Source of the DNA: Paenibacillus eucommiae
GTDB lineage: Bacteria > Bacillota > Bacilli > Paenibacillales > NBRC-103111
Direction of reading: 5' to 3'
DNA: 64,000 bases
NCBI RefSeq assembly: GCF_017874215.1
Contig: NZ_JAGGLB010000029.1
Span: 79,552-143,551 of the forward strand
A model generated the notes under the pieces. It searched no databases, was not told the DNA's origin, and saw only the letters and a list, made by a program, of their open reading frames with translations. Shown one piece after another: positions 32,907 to 41,638 of this stretch. Position 1 is the stretch's first letter. Each line of letters starts with the position of its first letter. A program made the position numbers and the translations under genes.

Positions 32907-33488
32907 ATGATAACAGACGAACAGCTAGTACAAGCTATGGCGCATGGCGATCAGGCCGCGTTCGAAGCGTTCGTTTACCGCTATCACAGTCCGCTGCTGG
33001 GGTACCTGGAGCGGCAGCTGCAGGATTCTGGTAAAGCCGAAGAGCTCGTGCAGGAGCTGTTTATCCGCTTGATCCGGCAATTAAGAAGCGATAAAATTCC
33101 GCCGCAAATCCGCCCGTGGCTTTACCATGTAGCCTTGAATCTATGCCGCGATTATTGGCGCAGCGGGGGCTATCGCACTGAGCGAAGTACATCCGATGAA
33201 CTGCTCGAACAGAGGGATGCCCATCCGACTGTAGTCGAAATCTATGAACGACAGGAAACGAGGCAGGAAATTATCCGCACCCTGCAAAAGCTGCCCGAGA
33301 TGCAGCGGGATATAATCATCCTGCGATTTTATCAGGATTTGATGCTGCAGGAAATCGCTGATGTGCTGGACTTGTCGCTGAGTACAGTTAAAACTAATTT
33401 ATACACAGCTCTGAAAAAGCTAAAGAAACAATTAGCGAATGGGCTGACGCACGAGTTGTTGGAAAGGGAGGAGAAGTCGCATGTCTGA
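32907..33488 (+). CDS. RNA polymerase ECF-type sigma factor
   Basis: 193 residues if it starts at the ATG at 32907 (GGGAGGG lies 7 nt upstream); a second ATG at 32901 is possible. Region 2 is visible as GKAEELVQELFIRLIRQLR...PWLYHVALNLCRDYWR and region 4 as LPEMQRDIIILRFYQDLMLQEIADVLDLSLSTVKTNLYTALKKLKK. No region 1 or 3, as expected for the ECF class. The next gene, overlapping by 8 nt, encodes a membrane protein that may be its anti-sigma partner. The promoter it recognises cannot be deduced. Confidence 0.93.
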   Translation: MITDEQLVQAMAHGDQAAFEAFVYRYHSPLLGYLERQLQDSGKAEELVQELFIRLIRQLRSDKIPPQIRPWLYHVALNLCRDYWRSGGYRTERSTSDELLEQRDAHPTVVEIYERQETRQEIIRTLQKLPEMQRDIIILRFYQDLMLQEIADVLDLSLSTVKTNLYTALKKLKKQLANGLTHELLEREEKSHV

Positions 33489-34311
33489 ACCAAGTGACTG
33501 GGAACTGGAGCGATTAGAGCGGCAGCTGAAAAAGCCGTTGTCCGGTTATTTATCCACATCGCCAAAAGCGGATGCCACACAGCAGCTGCTTCGCAGCCTG
33601 CAGGGGGAGTTCGACCTGCTGAGAGAGAAGAATACCCCCTTTGAATGGAAAGACACCAGGGATAGGAAGCAACCGTCTTTATGGAAGCAATGCATGCTGC
33701 AGCTGCAGACCTACAACAAATCGTTTTGGTTGGTCAGTGTACTTGCTTATATAATGATTACTGCTGTAGGCCATATGCAATCCTCTTTCATACTTGGCTT
33801 GAATGATATATTTTCGATTGCCATTCCGCTGCTTCTGTTAGGAGGTATCGGATACAGTCATAGAAGCTGGAACAAGGAGATGCGGATGGTCGAAAGCGTA
33901 ACCCCTTTTCCTCCTGCCTTATTATTTCTGTGCCGGTTGTTGATCGTCGTCTCGTTTCATGTGCTGATGGGCTCAATCGGAAGCGTCTATGTATTTATGG
34001 TAAATGACAATCCGCTGTTTGTGCCGCAGCTATTCTTGTTGAACTGGCTTGCACCTGTATTGTTTTTAGGTGGCTTACTCGCTTTTATTTCGTTCCGATG
34101 GGGAATAATTAGCGGCTTTGCAGCCGCTATCATGATTTGGTTTGGATGGGGCGGCGCTTTGCAGTGGCTGGAAGGGAGTGAGTGGCTGACTCCGCTGTGG
34201 ATGTATGCCATTTATTGTGGTGCTGCAGGAGGCGGAGTAGTGCTGTTCACTGCAGCATATCGCCGCAGCTTGACTCTTCAAAGGCTGGATTTGGGAAGAG
34301 GCGGATTATGA
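33481..34311 (+). CDS. membrane protein, probable anti-sigma or sensor partner
   Basis: 276 residues. The N-terminal 75 residues are hydrophilic and charged (WELERLERQLKKPLSGYLSTSPKADATQQLLRSL...), the position where an anti-sigma domain would sit, but no zinc-binding H-x3-C-x2-C is present. Five or six hydrophobic segments follow (FWLVSVLAYIMITAVG, FSIAIPLLLLGGIGY, PALLFLCRLLIVVSFHVLMG, LLNWLAPVLFLGGLLAFISF, GFAAAIMIWFGWGG, YAIYCGAAGGGVVLFTA). The start overlaps the sigma gene by 8 nt. It could regulate that sigma factor or be a transporter subunit for the next ATPase. Confidence 0.55.
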   Translation: MSEPSDWELERLERQLKKPLSGYLSTSPKADATQQLLRSLQGEFDLLREKNTPFEWKDTRDRKQPSLWKQCMLQLQTYNKSFWLVSVLAYIMITAVGHMQSSFILGLNDIFSIAIPLLLLGGIGYSHRSWNKEMRMVESVTPFPPALLFLCRLLIVVSFHVLMGSIGSVYVFMVNDNPLFVPQLFLLNWLAPVLFLGGLLAFISFRWGIISGFAAAIMIWFGWGGALQWLEGSEWLTPLWMYAIYCGAAGGGVVLFTAAYRRSLTLQRLDLGRGGL

Positions 34312-35171
34312 TTACCTTGCACGACATTTCTCTAGGGTTCGACGAGTTTCACTTGGTGGTTGAACACCTGCATCTGCAAGCAGGGTTAACATTACTTGTT
34401 GGGCGTAATGGAGCCGGTAAATCGACACTGCTCTCGTTGTTGGCCACAGCAAGTATGCCTGAGAAGGGAAACATTATTTATGCGGGGAAAACGCTAGAAA
34501 CATCGCTCCCGCTTATTCGCAGCCACATGGGTTATATGCCAAGCGGGCTTGAACTCTATGAGGAGATGACGGTTGAACGCCAGCTAGGTTATTTGGCTGA
34601 GCTCAAAGGTATTTATGATAAACAGGAGATTAACATACTGCTTAGCGAATTTGAACTTGAGTCTTTCCGTAAACGCAAGCTGAGAACGCTATCGCAAGGA
34701 GTCAAGCAGCGAGCCGCTATTGCACAGGCGTTTCTGGGCTCTCCGGCCTTCCTTCTGCTGGATGAGCCTCTGAATCATTTGGACATTCTCGAGCGCAAGC
34801 GGGTGATTTCGATGGTAGCACGTTACGCCAAACGTCATCTGATCGTGGTGGCAACTCATGAATTGAGCGAATGGGGCAATGAGCAGGTGGAACGGATCTT
34901 GTGGTTGGACAGAGGGCGGGTGCATTTCTATGATACGGTTGAACGATGGATGCGTCATTTGCCGGAACGGGTATGGGCGGGATCCGTTCCGCTTGCTGAG
35001 CTGGAATCGCTGGATAAGCAGCGTATCAGTCAGTTGAAGCTGCTGGGGAACCAGGCAGAGATCCGTCTGTTGGCACGCCAAGCGCCGGATGACCGCTTTG
35101 TTGAGGTGCAGCCGACGCTTGAAGACGCCTATTTTATTCATACCGGTACAGCGATCAGCAGCTTTTATTAG
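34308..35171 (+). CDS. ABC transporter ATP-binding protein (last gene of the ABC/ECF operon)
   Basis: 287 residues from an ATG overlapping the previous stop (ATGA), behind GGGAAGAGG. Walker A LVGRNGAGKST, signature TLSQGVKQRAAIAQAFLGSP (LSQG), Walker B LLLDEPLNHLD, switch VATHEL. The N-terminus (ITLHDISLGFDEFHLVVEHLHLQ) is short of the usual opening. An accessory C-terminal part (about 215-287) resembles that of the ATPase at 29029, including PTLEDAYF. It meets the photolyase gene tail to tail with a 4-nt overlap, so no terminator space is left. Confidence 0.92.
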   Translation: MITLHDISLGFDEFHLVVEHLHLQAGLTLLVGRNGAGKSTLLSLLATASMPEKGNIIYAGKTLETSLPLIRSHMGYMPSGLELYEEMTVERQLGYLAELKGIYDKQEINILLSEFELESFRKRKLRTLSQGVKQRAAIAQAFLGSPAFLLLDEPLNHLDILERKRVISMVARYAKRHLIVVATHELSEWGNEQVERILWLDRGRVHFYDTVERWMRHLPERVWAGSVPLAELESLDKQRISQLKLLGNQAEIRLLARQAPDDRFVEVQPTLEDAYFIHTGTAISSFY

Positions 35172-36490
35172 CGCAAAATGTTTTTATAGACTTCAATAGC
35201 CGCAGCTCTTGAAGTCTTGAGATCAACGATGGCATTCTTCTGGGGTAGATGAACTTCTTTTTCACTGGCGGTCTTTAATTGCGGGAGCCATTTGCGAATA
35301 TATTGACCAGTGGGATCGTGAGTCTGTGATTGGGTAACAGGGTTCATGATCCGAAAGTAAGGAGCCGCATCGAAGCCCATGGAAGAGCTCCAAAGCCATC
35401 CGCCACGATTCAGGGTATTGTCATAGTCACTTAGCTTGTAGCGAAAATATTGCTCGCCGAGTGTGAACGGACATAGCAAGTTTTTGGTGAGGAACATGGC
35501 CGTGATCATCCGGAGTCTATTGGGCATATGCCCTGTTTCGTTAAGTTCGGTCATGGCGGCATCGATCACAGGTATCCCCGTTTCCCCTTTGTACCAGCTT
35601 GTGAAATGACGATCGTTCAGGGAAGTAAGGTCGTAGAGCTTTTCATAAGTAAAGAAGTCCTTACTGTAGACGGATTGATATAAATAGAAATCACGCCATG
35701 CCAGCTGTCTGATCCAAGGAGCCGCATGCTCTCTTAAGAGCAGAGCTTCATACACACTGCGAATGGAAATCGCACCAAGGTTTATGGATTTGCTGAGTGA
35801 GCTGGTTCCCTCAACCGCATATTGGTCCCTTGTTTGCACATAGGCGGGCAGCTGCTGCTCAAGAAATTGCTGAAGTACCTGGTAAGGTTCCGCCGCAGGT
35901 GTGTAAGCTTTTAAATCGAAAGGGAGTGGAAAGCTTTCCAGAATGCCTGCATCAAGCTCCACGGTTTTTAGGTCGGCTAAGGTAACAGCAGAGGGCGGGC
36001 GATAATAGCTTTGCAGGTACTCATTCCATTTTCGATAAAAAGGGGTATATACCTTGTAGGGCTCTGTTCTCCCGGAGTAGCGATGGTAATCAGCGAGATC
36101 TGCCAAGGTGTGATCAATAAAAGTTGTAAGCTTGACATTGTACTGGGCCGCAATTTCCTTGATCTTGCGATCCCGATGAATGGCATATGGAGTAAAATCC
36201 TGCTGGTATATGATTTCCTGGATAGCGAGAGCTTGTAAGGTACGGTCTATTACAGCAGCAGGTTCACCGTAAATGACATGCAATCTTTTCCCAGCGGCTA
36301 TATAAAGCTCTTGAAGACGAGTAACGTGTTGTAGAAAGTTAATACCGCTGTGGGCTTCATGCCGCTTGTTCTTCAGCAGAAAGGGGTCCAGAATAAGGAG
36401 GTGGAGGCTGGGCATATTTGTTGAATATATATAGTCAAATGCAGATAAATCCTCAATCCGCAAATCCTTGCGATGAATAAAGAGCAGCAT
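35168..36490 (-). CDS. phr: deoxyribodipyrimidine photolyase (cryptochrome/photolyase family)
   Basis: 440 residues, about the size of class I CPD photolyases. N-terminal antenna/Rossmann part: LLFIHRKDLRIEDLSAFDYI..., FLQHVTRLQELY. C-terminal FAD domain: INLGAISIRSVYEAL, WRDFYLYQSVY, GIPVIDAAMTELNETGHMPNRLRMITAMFLTKNLL and GWLWSSSMGFDAAPYFRIMNPVTQSQTHDPTGQYIRKWLPQL, the FAD/substrate site. Repairs UV-induced pyrimidine dimers with blue light. Minus-strand gene, with a terminator (36511-36556) separating it from the NlpC/P60 gene upstream, so it has its own promoter in that short gap or is reached by read-through. Confidence 0.92.
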   Translation of the reverse strand: MLLFIHRKDLRIEDLSAFDYIYSTNMPSLHLLILDPFLLKNKRHEAHSGINFLQHVTRLQELYIAAGKRLHVIYGEPAAVIDRTLQALAIQEIIYQQDFTPYAIHRDRKIKEIAAQYNVKLTTFIDHTLADLADYHRYSGRTEPYKVYTPFYRKWNEYLQSYYRPPSAVTLADLKTVELDAGILESFPLPFDLKAYTPAAEPYQVLQQFLEQQLPAYVQTRDQYAVEGTSSLSKSINLGAISIRSVYEALLLREHAAPWIRQLAWRDFYLYQSVYSKDFFTYEKLYDLTSLNDRHFTSWYKGETGIPVIDAAMTELNETGHMPNRLRMITAMFLTKNLLCPFTLGEQYFRYKLSDYDNTLNRGGWLWSSSMGFDAAPYFRIMNPVTQSQTHDPTGQYIRKWLPQLKTASEKEVHLPQKNAIVDLKTSRAAAIEVYKNILR

Positions 36491-36510
36491 GAAGATTCCC
36501 TCCGAAACGA

Positions 36511-36556
36511 ATAAAAGCCTCTCACGCCGCTGACTGAAATCAGCATCATGAGAGGG
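36511..36556 (-). terminator. intrinsic terminator after the NlpC/P60 gene
   Basis: On the minus strand CCTCTCA (36549-36555) pairs with TGAGAGG (36518-36524), with an inner CTGA/TCAG stem, followed by GCTTTTATT. It lies between the NlpC/P60 stop and the photolyase start. Confidence 0.75.
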
Positions 36557-36584
36557 CGGTATTCGTGAAATTATAATTCGCTTC

Positions 36585-37055
36585 TTACTTGGATTCAGCT
36601 GTTAATCGATCATAGCTCTTATCATCCAGAATACGGCTGGCCGTTATGTAGCGCTTGGCGTAGTAGGATTCGGACAGCTTGCTCTTAATTACACCGTCAT
36701 CCGTAGAGGAGTGAATGAAAACACCGTCTCCAAGATAAATACCGACGTGGGATATCCCGCTGCCACCGGTGTCAAAAAATACAAGATCCCCGGCACGAAG
36801 CTCTGACTTCGCTACCTTGTCTCCCTCTTGACTTTGTGCTTTGGAGCTGTGGGGAAGGTTGAAACCAAGTTGGTCAAATACATAGGAGGTAAAACCGGAG
36901 CAGTCGAATCCGCTTTTTGTGGTACCGGCCCATTTGTATTTAATACCAATTAAATCCTCTGCCGTTTTTTCTAGCTTCGACTGCGCAAATGCGCTGCCGA
37001 TGGCAAAACTGAAAAACAAAAATAAGCTTAATCCAAGAACAATAACCTTTTTCAA
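36585..37055 (-). CDS. NlpC/P60 (C40) family cell-wall peptidase, secreted
   Basis: 156 residues from a TTG at 37055, chosen because GGAAGGAG lies 8 nt upstream; the in-frame codon at 37073 is inside that site. A signal peptide (LKKVIVLGLSLFLFFSFAIGSAFAQ, cleavage after AFA) precedes one C40 domain: KYKWAGTTKSGFDCSGFTSYVFDQLG (catalytic Cys), then ISHVGIYLGDGVFIHSS (catalytic His). It would cleave gamma-D-Glu-diamino acid bonds of peptidoglycan stem peptides. The leader holds a c-di-AMP riboswitch, a known regulator of wall hydrolases and potassium/osmolyte genes. Confidence 0.92.
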   Translation of the reverse strand: MKKVIVLGLSLFLFFSFAIGSAFAQSKLEKTAEDLIGIKYKWAGTTKSGFDCSGFTSYVFDQLGFNLPHSSKAQSQEGDKVAKSELRAGDLVFFDTGGSGISHVGIYLGDGVFIHSSTDDGVIKSKLSESYYAKRYITASRILDDKSYDRLTAESK

Positions 37056-37071
37056 CAGCTTGACTCCTTCC

Positions 37072-37200
37072 AATGCCTACGAGGTTAGCTGAAGGGTTCG
37101 GTTGAAGGTTTCCCTATGATCCGTATATTGCGAGATCAATTCACCCAGAGTGGTTCCCCCGTTTCCCGGTATGAGCGGGAACTCGGCAAAGCGTGTGGTA
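37072..37200 (-). ncRNA. c-di-AMP riboswitch (ydaO/yuaA type)
   Basis: Read on the minus strand: GCCGAGTTCCCGC near the start, CCGGGAAACGGGGGAACC, GGGTGAATTG, ATAGGGAAACCTTCAACCGA and CAGCTAACCTCGTAGGC, ending just before GGAAGGAG of the downstream gene. These conserved blocks are, in order, those of the ydaO motif. The 5' limit is approximate. In Bacillus, c-di-AMP binding turns these riboswitches off and lowers expression of the gene behind them. Confidence 0.9.
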
Positions 37201-37299
37201 TTTTATTCCTAGGACTAGGTATTCTAGTTATGAAACCGTATTCCTGCTTATAACCGAACAAAAATTAAAAAAAATTAAAAAAGTTCGGAAAATAGACAC

Positions 37300-37330
37300 A
37301 AAAAAGACCTTCTCCATGGAGAAAGCCTCT
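37300..37330 (-). terminator. intrinsic terminator after the membrane-protein gene
   Basis: On the minus strand TTCTCCATGGAGAA (37310-37323) forms a palindrome followed by GGTCTTTTTTG. It closes the two-gene unit ending at 37348. The bases 37201-37299 are AT-rich and contain the upstream promoter region of the riboswitch transcript. Confidence 0.75.
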
Positions 37331-37347
37331 AGAATTGAGTATTTTAG

Positions 37348-38172
37348 TTAATGAGGGAGATTTTCTTTTTCTGCATAAAGCTGAAATTGGGCAGCAATAT
37401 TCCAAATCTGCATAAATATTTTTAATAAAGGATACAATTGGTAGATCAAAAGTGCTGCAAATCCTGCCCATATATAGGTAGCTGTAATCATAGTCCCGGC
37501 CAAAAGTCCCGATAGCAGCAGCATTAAAAGGGCTGTGAATACAATCAACCAGCTGTAGCGGAGAAAAATGGGCAGGGAGGTAAGGAGCGGAACGCGGCTC
37601 GCCCGGGCAAACTGGATATACATAAAGAGCAGGCGAACCCCATAGCTGTAGCAGGCAATGCCGATCAACCAGGGCAATATGGCAGTAAGAGCGGATGGAT
37701 AGGAGCCGTGAGTGGACCAAAGGGACTGAATTTTAGGAAACAGCCAAATGACTGGGAGCATAGTTGCAGCTAATTGCAGGATATAGTAGAGCAAATAGGG
37801 AAGGGCGAGCTCACGGATTCCCTTGAAAAAGCGGTAACCGGCATGAAGCTGGTCATGTGTCAAGGAATAATAAATGCCTGCATTCAGCAGTGGGGTAAAG
37901 AGCATTCGAATGATCAGGAGAATGACCAGCCAAGAGACGTAGGAATGAAGCAGATCTGTTTTCAGCAATTGAAACTGGCCTTCCATCAGGAAGAGCTCCA
38001 TGGCCGCTCTCGGTTGATTGGCATCTGGATACCGGTGCATAAGCGGCACCAGTACGGATTGAACCAGCTTATATAGGATCATGCCCCAGACGGCTTGATA
38101 GAGGAACATCATAATAACAGCAAAGGGCTGCTGCAGAGCCATAGTAAAGCCTTTTCTGAAATAGCGAGTCAT
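37348..38172 (-). CDS. integral membrane protein of unknown function
   Basis: 274 residues from the ATG at 38172, preceded by GGAAGGAGG; the in-frame ATG at 38208 lies inside the previous gene's end. About six hydrophobic segments (PFAVIMMFLYQAVWGMILYKLV, YVSWLVILLIIRMLFTPLL, LALPYLLYYILQLAATMLPVIWLF, ALTAILPWLIGIACYSYGVRLLF, YSWLIVFTALLMLLLSGLLAGTMI, YIWAGFAALLIYQLYPLL). No motif was recognised. It follows the M1 peptidase gene by 25 nt, so it is likely a co-transcribed partner. Confidence 0.6.
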   Translation of the reverse strand: MTRYFRKGFTMALQQPFAVIMMFLYQAVWGMILYKLVQSVLVPLMHRYPDANQPRAAMELFLMEGQFQLLKTDLLHSYVSWLVILLIIRMLFTPLLNAGIYYSLTHDQLHAGYRFFKGIRELALPYLLYYILQLAATMLPVIWLFPKIQSLWSTHGSYPSALTAILPWLIGIACYSYGVRLLFMYIQFARASRVPLLTSLPIFLRYSWLIVFTALLMLLLSGLLAGTMITATYIWAGFAALLIYQLYPLLKIFMQIWNIAAQFQLYAEKENLPH

Positions 38173-38197
38173 TGCAATCCTCCTTCCAGCGCATACT

Positions 38198-40189
38198 TTA
38201 CCATGCAACCCAACCGATTAGAGACTTCAGCAGCTCCACACTGCCGAGGTTAAGCCGCACCTTCCATTTGGGATCCACCGTTGTCCTCATATAATTGTTG
38301 ATATGCTTATTTTCCAGCACCAGGGTATAAGCCGGATCGATCTTCACCCAATCCAGCGGAACTGTGTGGGTAAGCTTGTATTCAATGCTAGCTTCCACGC
38401 CATCCCAGCTCTTATCCAGCATCGTGCCATCTGCAAAGCGGAAGTGTATCGGCACAGTAGTCGAGGTCCCGCCCCGCCTGGATATAAATACGGTGCTCTC
38501 ATATTGTTTTGTTCCGTTAAGGACCACTTGCTTCGTCCGGATAACATCAACAGAGAAATCGACCATCATTTTCCCATACACATATTGGGTGAAAAATTCG
38601 TCCCATTTCTTTTTTGTAACTTCCTCAAGTGTATTCTGAAAGTCCTTGGTTGTAGGGTGCTTGAATTTCCAGCGCTGAAAATAAGTTCGCATCACGCGGT
38701 TCATCTGTTCGGGACCAACTTGGCGTTCAATATCTTTGAGCACCAGCTTGGCTCTGGTATACACATTGTCGGCGTATTCTCCATGATTTTTGTAATGCCA
38801 GGCATTAAGCTGCAGTGCATTGGGAGAGGTGATATAGCTGGCCTCCACCGGCAAGTTAGGGAGTACTCCAAACACCGATTCCATAACCTTGTCTTCTGCA
38901 TAGGAGGTAAAGCCTTCGTCCAGCCATGCTTCCTCGAACTCATTAGAGGCTACCATTCCATACCAGAACTGATGACCGATTTCATGTACGATTACCCGCT
39001 CCAGTTCAAGATCCGGGGTTTCGTCGCCGGCTCCCCACGAGGTGATGAGCGTAGGATATTCCATGCCTCCGGCTCCATTGCCTCCTTCCGGGGGCACGAC
39101 GATGGATAATGTTGAGTAGGGATAGCTGCCGTACCACTGGCTGTAGCGGGCGAGGGCTTTTTTGGCAGCGTACATGTAGCGGCTTTTTAATTCCTTGTGC
39201 TGAGGATCCAGATAAAGCTTGATTTTAACTCCCGGAATATTTGCGGTTGAATAAGGCTCTTCTACATATATAAAGTTGGGAGATGCGGACCATGCAAAAT
39301 CATGTACGTCATCCGCATAGAAGTGATAGGTTTTATCCTTGCCGTTGTCAGAAGGCGGCTTGATCGGAAATCCGGTAGCAGCAACAATATAGCTGGAGGG
39401 CACTTTGATCTTGACATCGAAAATGCCAAAATCGGCATAAAACTCAGAGTTGCCATGATATTGATGCAGATTCCAGCCTTCGGCAGCCCTTCCCCGGGTT
39501 CCAGTAGGCTCGTACACAGCAACTTTGGGAAACCATTGACCTGCCATTACGAAATCACCTACATAACCCATTCTGGCGAAAACCTCTGGAAGCTTGACGA
39601 TAAATTGGGTTTTGATCGTGATTTTGTGACTTGGGTTCACTGGCTGGGGGAGAGACAGCTTGATCAGAGTCCGGTCCTCCTTGTTCCCATCGTCAGGTTG
39701 GACATACGAGATTCGCTGACTTAGATCATCATCGTCAAGCGATTTAATGGAAAGAAGCTCCATGCCGCCAAAGCTGCCCGCTGTGGCCTTGTCCTGGCGC
39801 AGCTTTCCGTCTGACTCCTGCATAAATGTCGTTTTCTTTGATGCAAACGCATTGGGATACATATGCAGATATAGCTCTTGCACGGGTTGGGTCCCCGGGT
39901 TTTTCCAGGTGATAATCTGCTCACCCTTCAGTTCTTTGGAATCTGGAAGGTATTCCACATTCATGTGGTATTCCACGATTCGATTGCTAAATACTTCATG
40001 TGTTGGAGTCACTGGAGTGTAATCTGGCTGCATGTCCTGAACGGGGGCATACGGCTCCTCAAGAAAGACGGGTGCTGTCAGATTATCGCGCTGAGGAAGG
40101 AGCGACTGGAAGAATGACATCGTGAAGGTGATAGTCAAAAGAACGAGTATCCACTGTACGCTGCGTTGCATTAACATTGTTTTCATCAT
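38198..40189 (-). CDS. M1-family zinc metallopeptidase, membrane-anchored
   Basis: 663 residues from the ATG at 40189 (MMKTMLMQ) behind GGGGTGAA; a further in-frame start at 40210 exists. One N-terminal hydrophobic segment (SVQWILVLLTITFTMSFFQSLLP) suggests a signal anchor or signal peptide. The M1 catalytic site reads GGMEYPTLI (the GxMEN-like strand, with YPT), VIVHEIGHQFWYGMVASNEFEEAWLDEGFTSY: zinc ligands His, His and Glu with the general base Glu of HExxH. The C-terminal part carries the usual accessory domain. Probably cleaves peptides at the outer membrane face. Its regulator and substrate are unknown. Confidence 0.88.
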   Translation of the reverse strand: MMKTMLMQRSVQWILVLLTITFTMSFFQSLLPQRDNLTAPVFLEEPYAPVQDMQPDYTPVTPTHEVFSNRIVEYHMNVEYLPDSKELKGEQIITWKNPGTQPVQELYLHMYPNAFASKKTTFMQESDGKLRQDKATAGSFGGMELLSIKSLDDDDLSQRISYVQPDDGNKEDRTLIKLSLPQPVNPSHKITIKTQFIVKLPEVFARMGYVGDFVMAGQWFPKVAVYEPTGTRGRAAEGWNLHQYHGNSEFYADFGIFDVKIKVPSSYIVAATGFPIKPPSDNGKDKTYHFYADDVHDFAWSASPNFIYVEEPYSTANIPGVKIKLYLDPQHKELKSRYMYAAKKALARYSQWYGSYPYSTLSIVVPPEGGNGAGGMEYPTLITSWGAGDETPDLELERVIVHEIGHQFWYGMVASNEFEEAWLDEGFTSYAEDKVMESVFGVLPNLPVEASYITSPNALQLNAWHYKNHGEYADNVYTRAKLVLKDIERQVGPEQMNRVMRTYFQRWKFKHPTTKDFQNTLEEVTKKKWDEFFTQYVYGKMMVDFSVDVIRTKQVVLNGTKQYESTVFISRRGGTSTTVPIHFRFADGTMLDKSWDGVEASIEYKLTHTVPLDWVKIDPAYTLVLENKHINNYMRTTVDPKWKVRLNLGSVELLKSLIGWVAW

Positions 40190-40382
40190 TTTCACCCCGT
40201 TGACAAGCATCTACAGCATGTATATGTAGGCTTGACCAAGAATATTTCCGGGAGAGGAAAAAGAAATTTGCAGCAAAGCAGAAATGACAAGACTTTTAGG
40301 TAAAGTTCTAGTAAAATATTTGTACGTAGAGCGATATAGCTACATCAATTCCAATATTTACTTAAGTTAGGAAGGTGCCGAA

Positions 40383-40874
40383 ATGGATTCAGATAAAAAG
40401 AAGCTAGCTTTAAATATTGTCAGCTCCAAGGTTAATCATAAGGGCTTCGGCGCTGGGGCCATCGATCTGAGTAATGTGTCCAGCATCATCATCGACGGGA
40501 ATGAGGCTTACCTGGATATGGGGGCGCTGCATGCCAAAAGTGAAATAGAGAAAAGAATCAAATTCTCTACTAATAAAGATGACGTGCCTAACGGGCGCCG
40601 CTGCTGGATCGTGTGGGTAGCAATTGACCGTAATGAGGAAGGCTCCTATTATGCAGGAGTGACAGCTTGTGAAATGCTGGTGGATACGGAAGCAAGACGC
40701 GGGTGGAAGCTGCTGGCCGACCATGTTAACAAAATGGACTATGCCATGAAGCGCCGTATCGTACTGGAGGGCTTGGATGAAGCCGAGAAGGCAGCCCTTA
40801 AAAACCAATTGATCACACATAATGAAGAATGGTGGAACCGCTCGGACGACAGCTTGAAGGCCGCTCTTTCCTAG
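40383..40874 (+). CDS. ywhD: YwhD family protein
   Basis: 163 residues beginning MDSDKKKLALNIVSSKVNHKGFGAGAIDLSNVSSIIIDG, with GRRCWIVWVAIDRNEEGSYYAGVTACEMLVD. This matches the B. subtilis YwhD family of unknown function as I know it. The nearest ribosome site is AGGAAGG. Its conserved neighbours in Bacillus (ywhE/pbpG, speE) are found 0.8-4 kb downstream here, which supports the call. Divergent from the M1 gene; the gap 40190-40382 must hold both promoters, though none stood out. Confidence 0.8.
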   Translation: MDSDKKKLALNIVSSKVNHKGFGAGAIDLSNVSSIIIDGNEAYLDMGALHAKSEIEKRIKFSTNKDDVPNGRRCWIVWVAIDRNEEGSYYAGVTACEMLVDTEARRGWKLLADHVNKMDYAMKRRIVLEGLDEAEKAALKNQLITHNEEWWNRSDDSLKAALS

Positions 40875-40941
40875 CAAGCTAAATTATGGAGAATATGTGT
40901 CAAACATTGTGACCCTAAACGGAACCGAGTATACTATACTC

Positions 40942-41010
40942 TAGTGTATGTTACACCATATACTAGGACAGCAAAAAGGCAGACTAAGGCGCGCTTAGTT
41001 CTGCCTTTTT
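40942..41010 (+). terminator. short inverted repeat and intrinsic terminator after ywhD
   Basis: The terminator stem CAAAAAGGCAGACTAAG (40972-40988) pairs with CTTAGTTCTGCCTTTTTG (40993-41010), and the T-tract is part of the right arm. Just before it, at 40942-40966, lies a further inverted repeat CTAGTGTATG/CATATACTAG with one mismatch, resembling half of the palindrome at 21052-21099. Confidence 0.85.
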
Positions 41011-41068
41011 GTGTTGTGTTTTTACATAATCCCAGGTTTCTTTAATGGTCGATAAAAGTTATAATTAA

Positions 41069-41512
41069 ACCATCAGGGAACCATGGAAATCGGGAGAAGC
41101 TAACCCTCGTGAAGACCGGATGGTGAGATGGCTGTTAATGCTTGAAGCGGCCAATCATGAGGCGATATTAGAGGAATTGGAGGACATTGCGATGAAAGAA
41201 GATCCAGTGCTGAAGGAAGCCTTTGAAAAATGGGATGAGCTAAGCCAGGACCCCAACACAATGTTTGCCTATGAAATGAGACGTAAGCAAGTTTTCGATG
41301 AGCATGCAAAGGTACGTGAAGCAGAGATTCGGATGCAAAGAGCAGAGGCGAAGGCCTTGGCCGAAGGAACTGCTAGAGGAATGGATGAAGGCAAGGCCGA
41401 AATAATCCGGGCCATGCTGCGTAATAATTTGAAGCTTGAACAGATATCTGAAATAACAGGTTTGTCGGTAGCTGAGATTGAGAGCCTCGATAAAACATTA
41501 AGGGATAAATAA
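41069..41512 (+). pseudogene. C-terminal fragment of an Rpn-family recombination-promoting nuclease/putative transposase
   Basis: Open in frame from 41069 (TIREPWKSGEANPREDRMVRWLLMLEAANHEAI...) to a TAA at 41512. The text ELEDIAMKEDPVLKEAFEKWDELSQDPNTMFAYEMRRKQ followed by a Glu/Ala-rich helix and a final ISEITGLSVAEIESL is the C-terminal half typical of Rpn/PD-(D/E)XK transposase-like proteins. The N-terminal PD-(D/E)XK nuclease core is missing and a stop lies at 41066, so the copy is inactive. It interrupts the conserved ywhD-pbp neighbourhood. Confidence 0.65.
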
Positions 41513-41555
41513 TATGCTCGAGATTAGCAAGCTCACACAGGATTTCAGGATGATT

Positions 41556-41593
41556 AGCAAAGAACCGTCAGATATGTCTGACGGTTCTTTGCT
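41556..41593. terminator. bidirectional intrinsic terminator
   Basis: Perfect 17-bp stem AGCAAAGAACCGTCAGA with its complement at 41577-41593, 4-nt loop. It stands between the Rpn fragment (plus) and the PBP gene (minus) and has T/A-rich arm ends for both directions. Confidence 0.85.
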
Positions 41594-41638
41594 GATTCGC
41601 CGCGCACACTAGAAGCAGCGGTGCTGCTAGGTCTTATG

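Noticed and set aside
41069..41512. A complete small gene instead of an Rpn fragment
   Set aside because: The usual N-terminal PD-(D/E)XK core is absent and a stop codon stands directly before the open part, so it is better described as a remnant.
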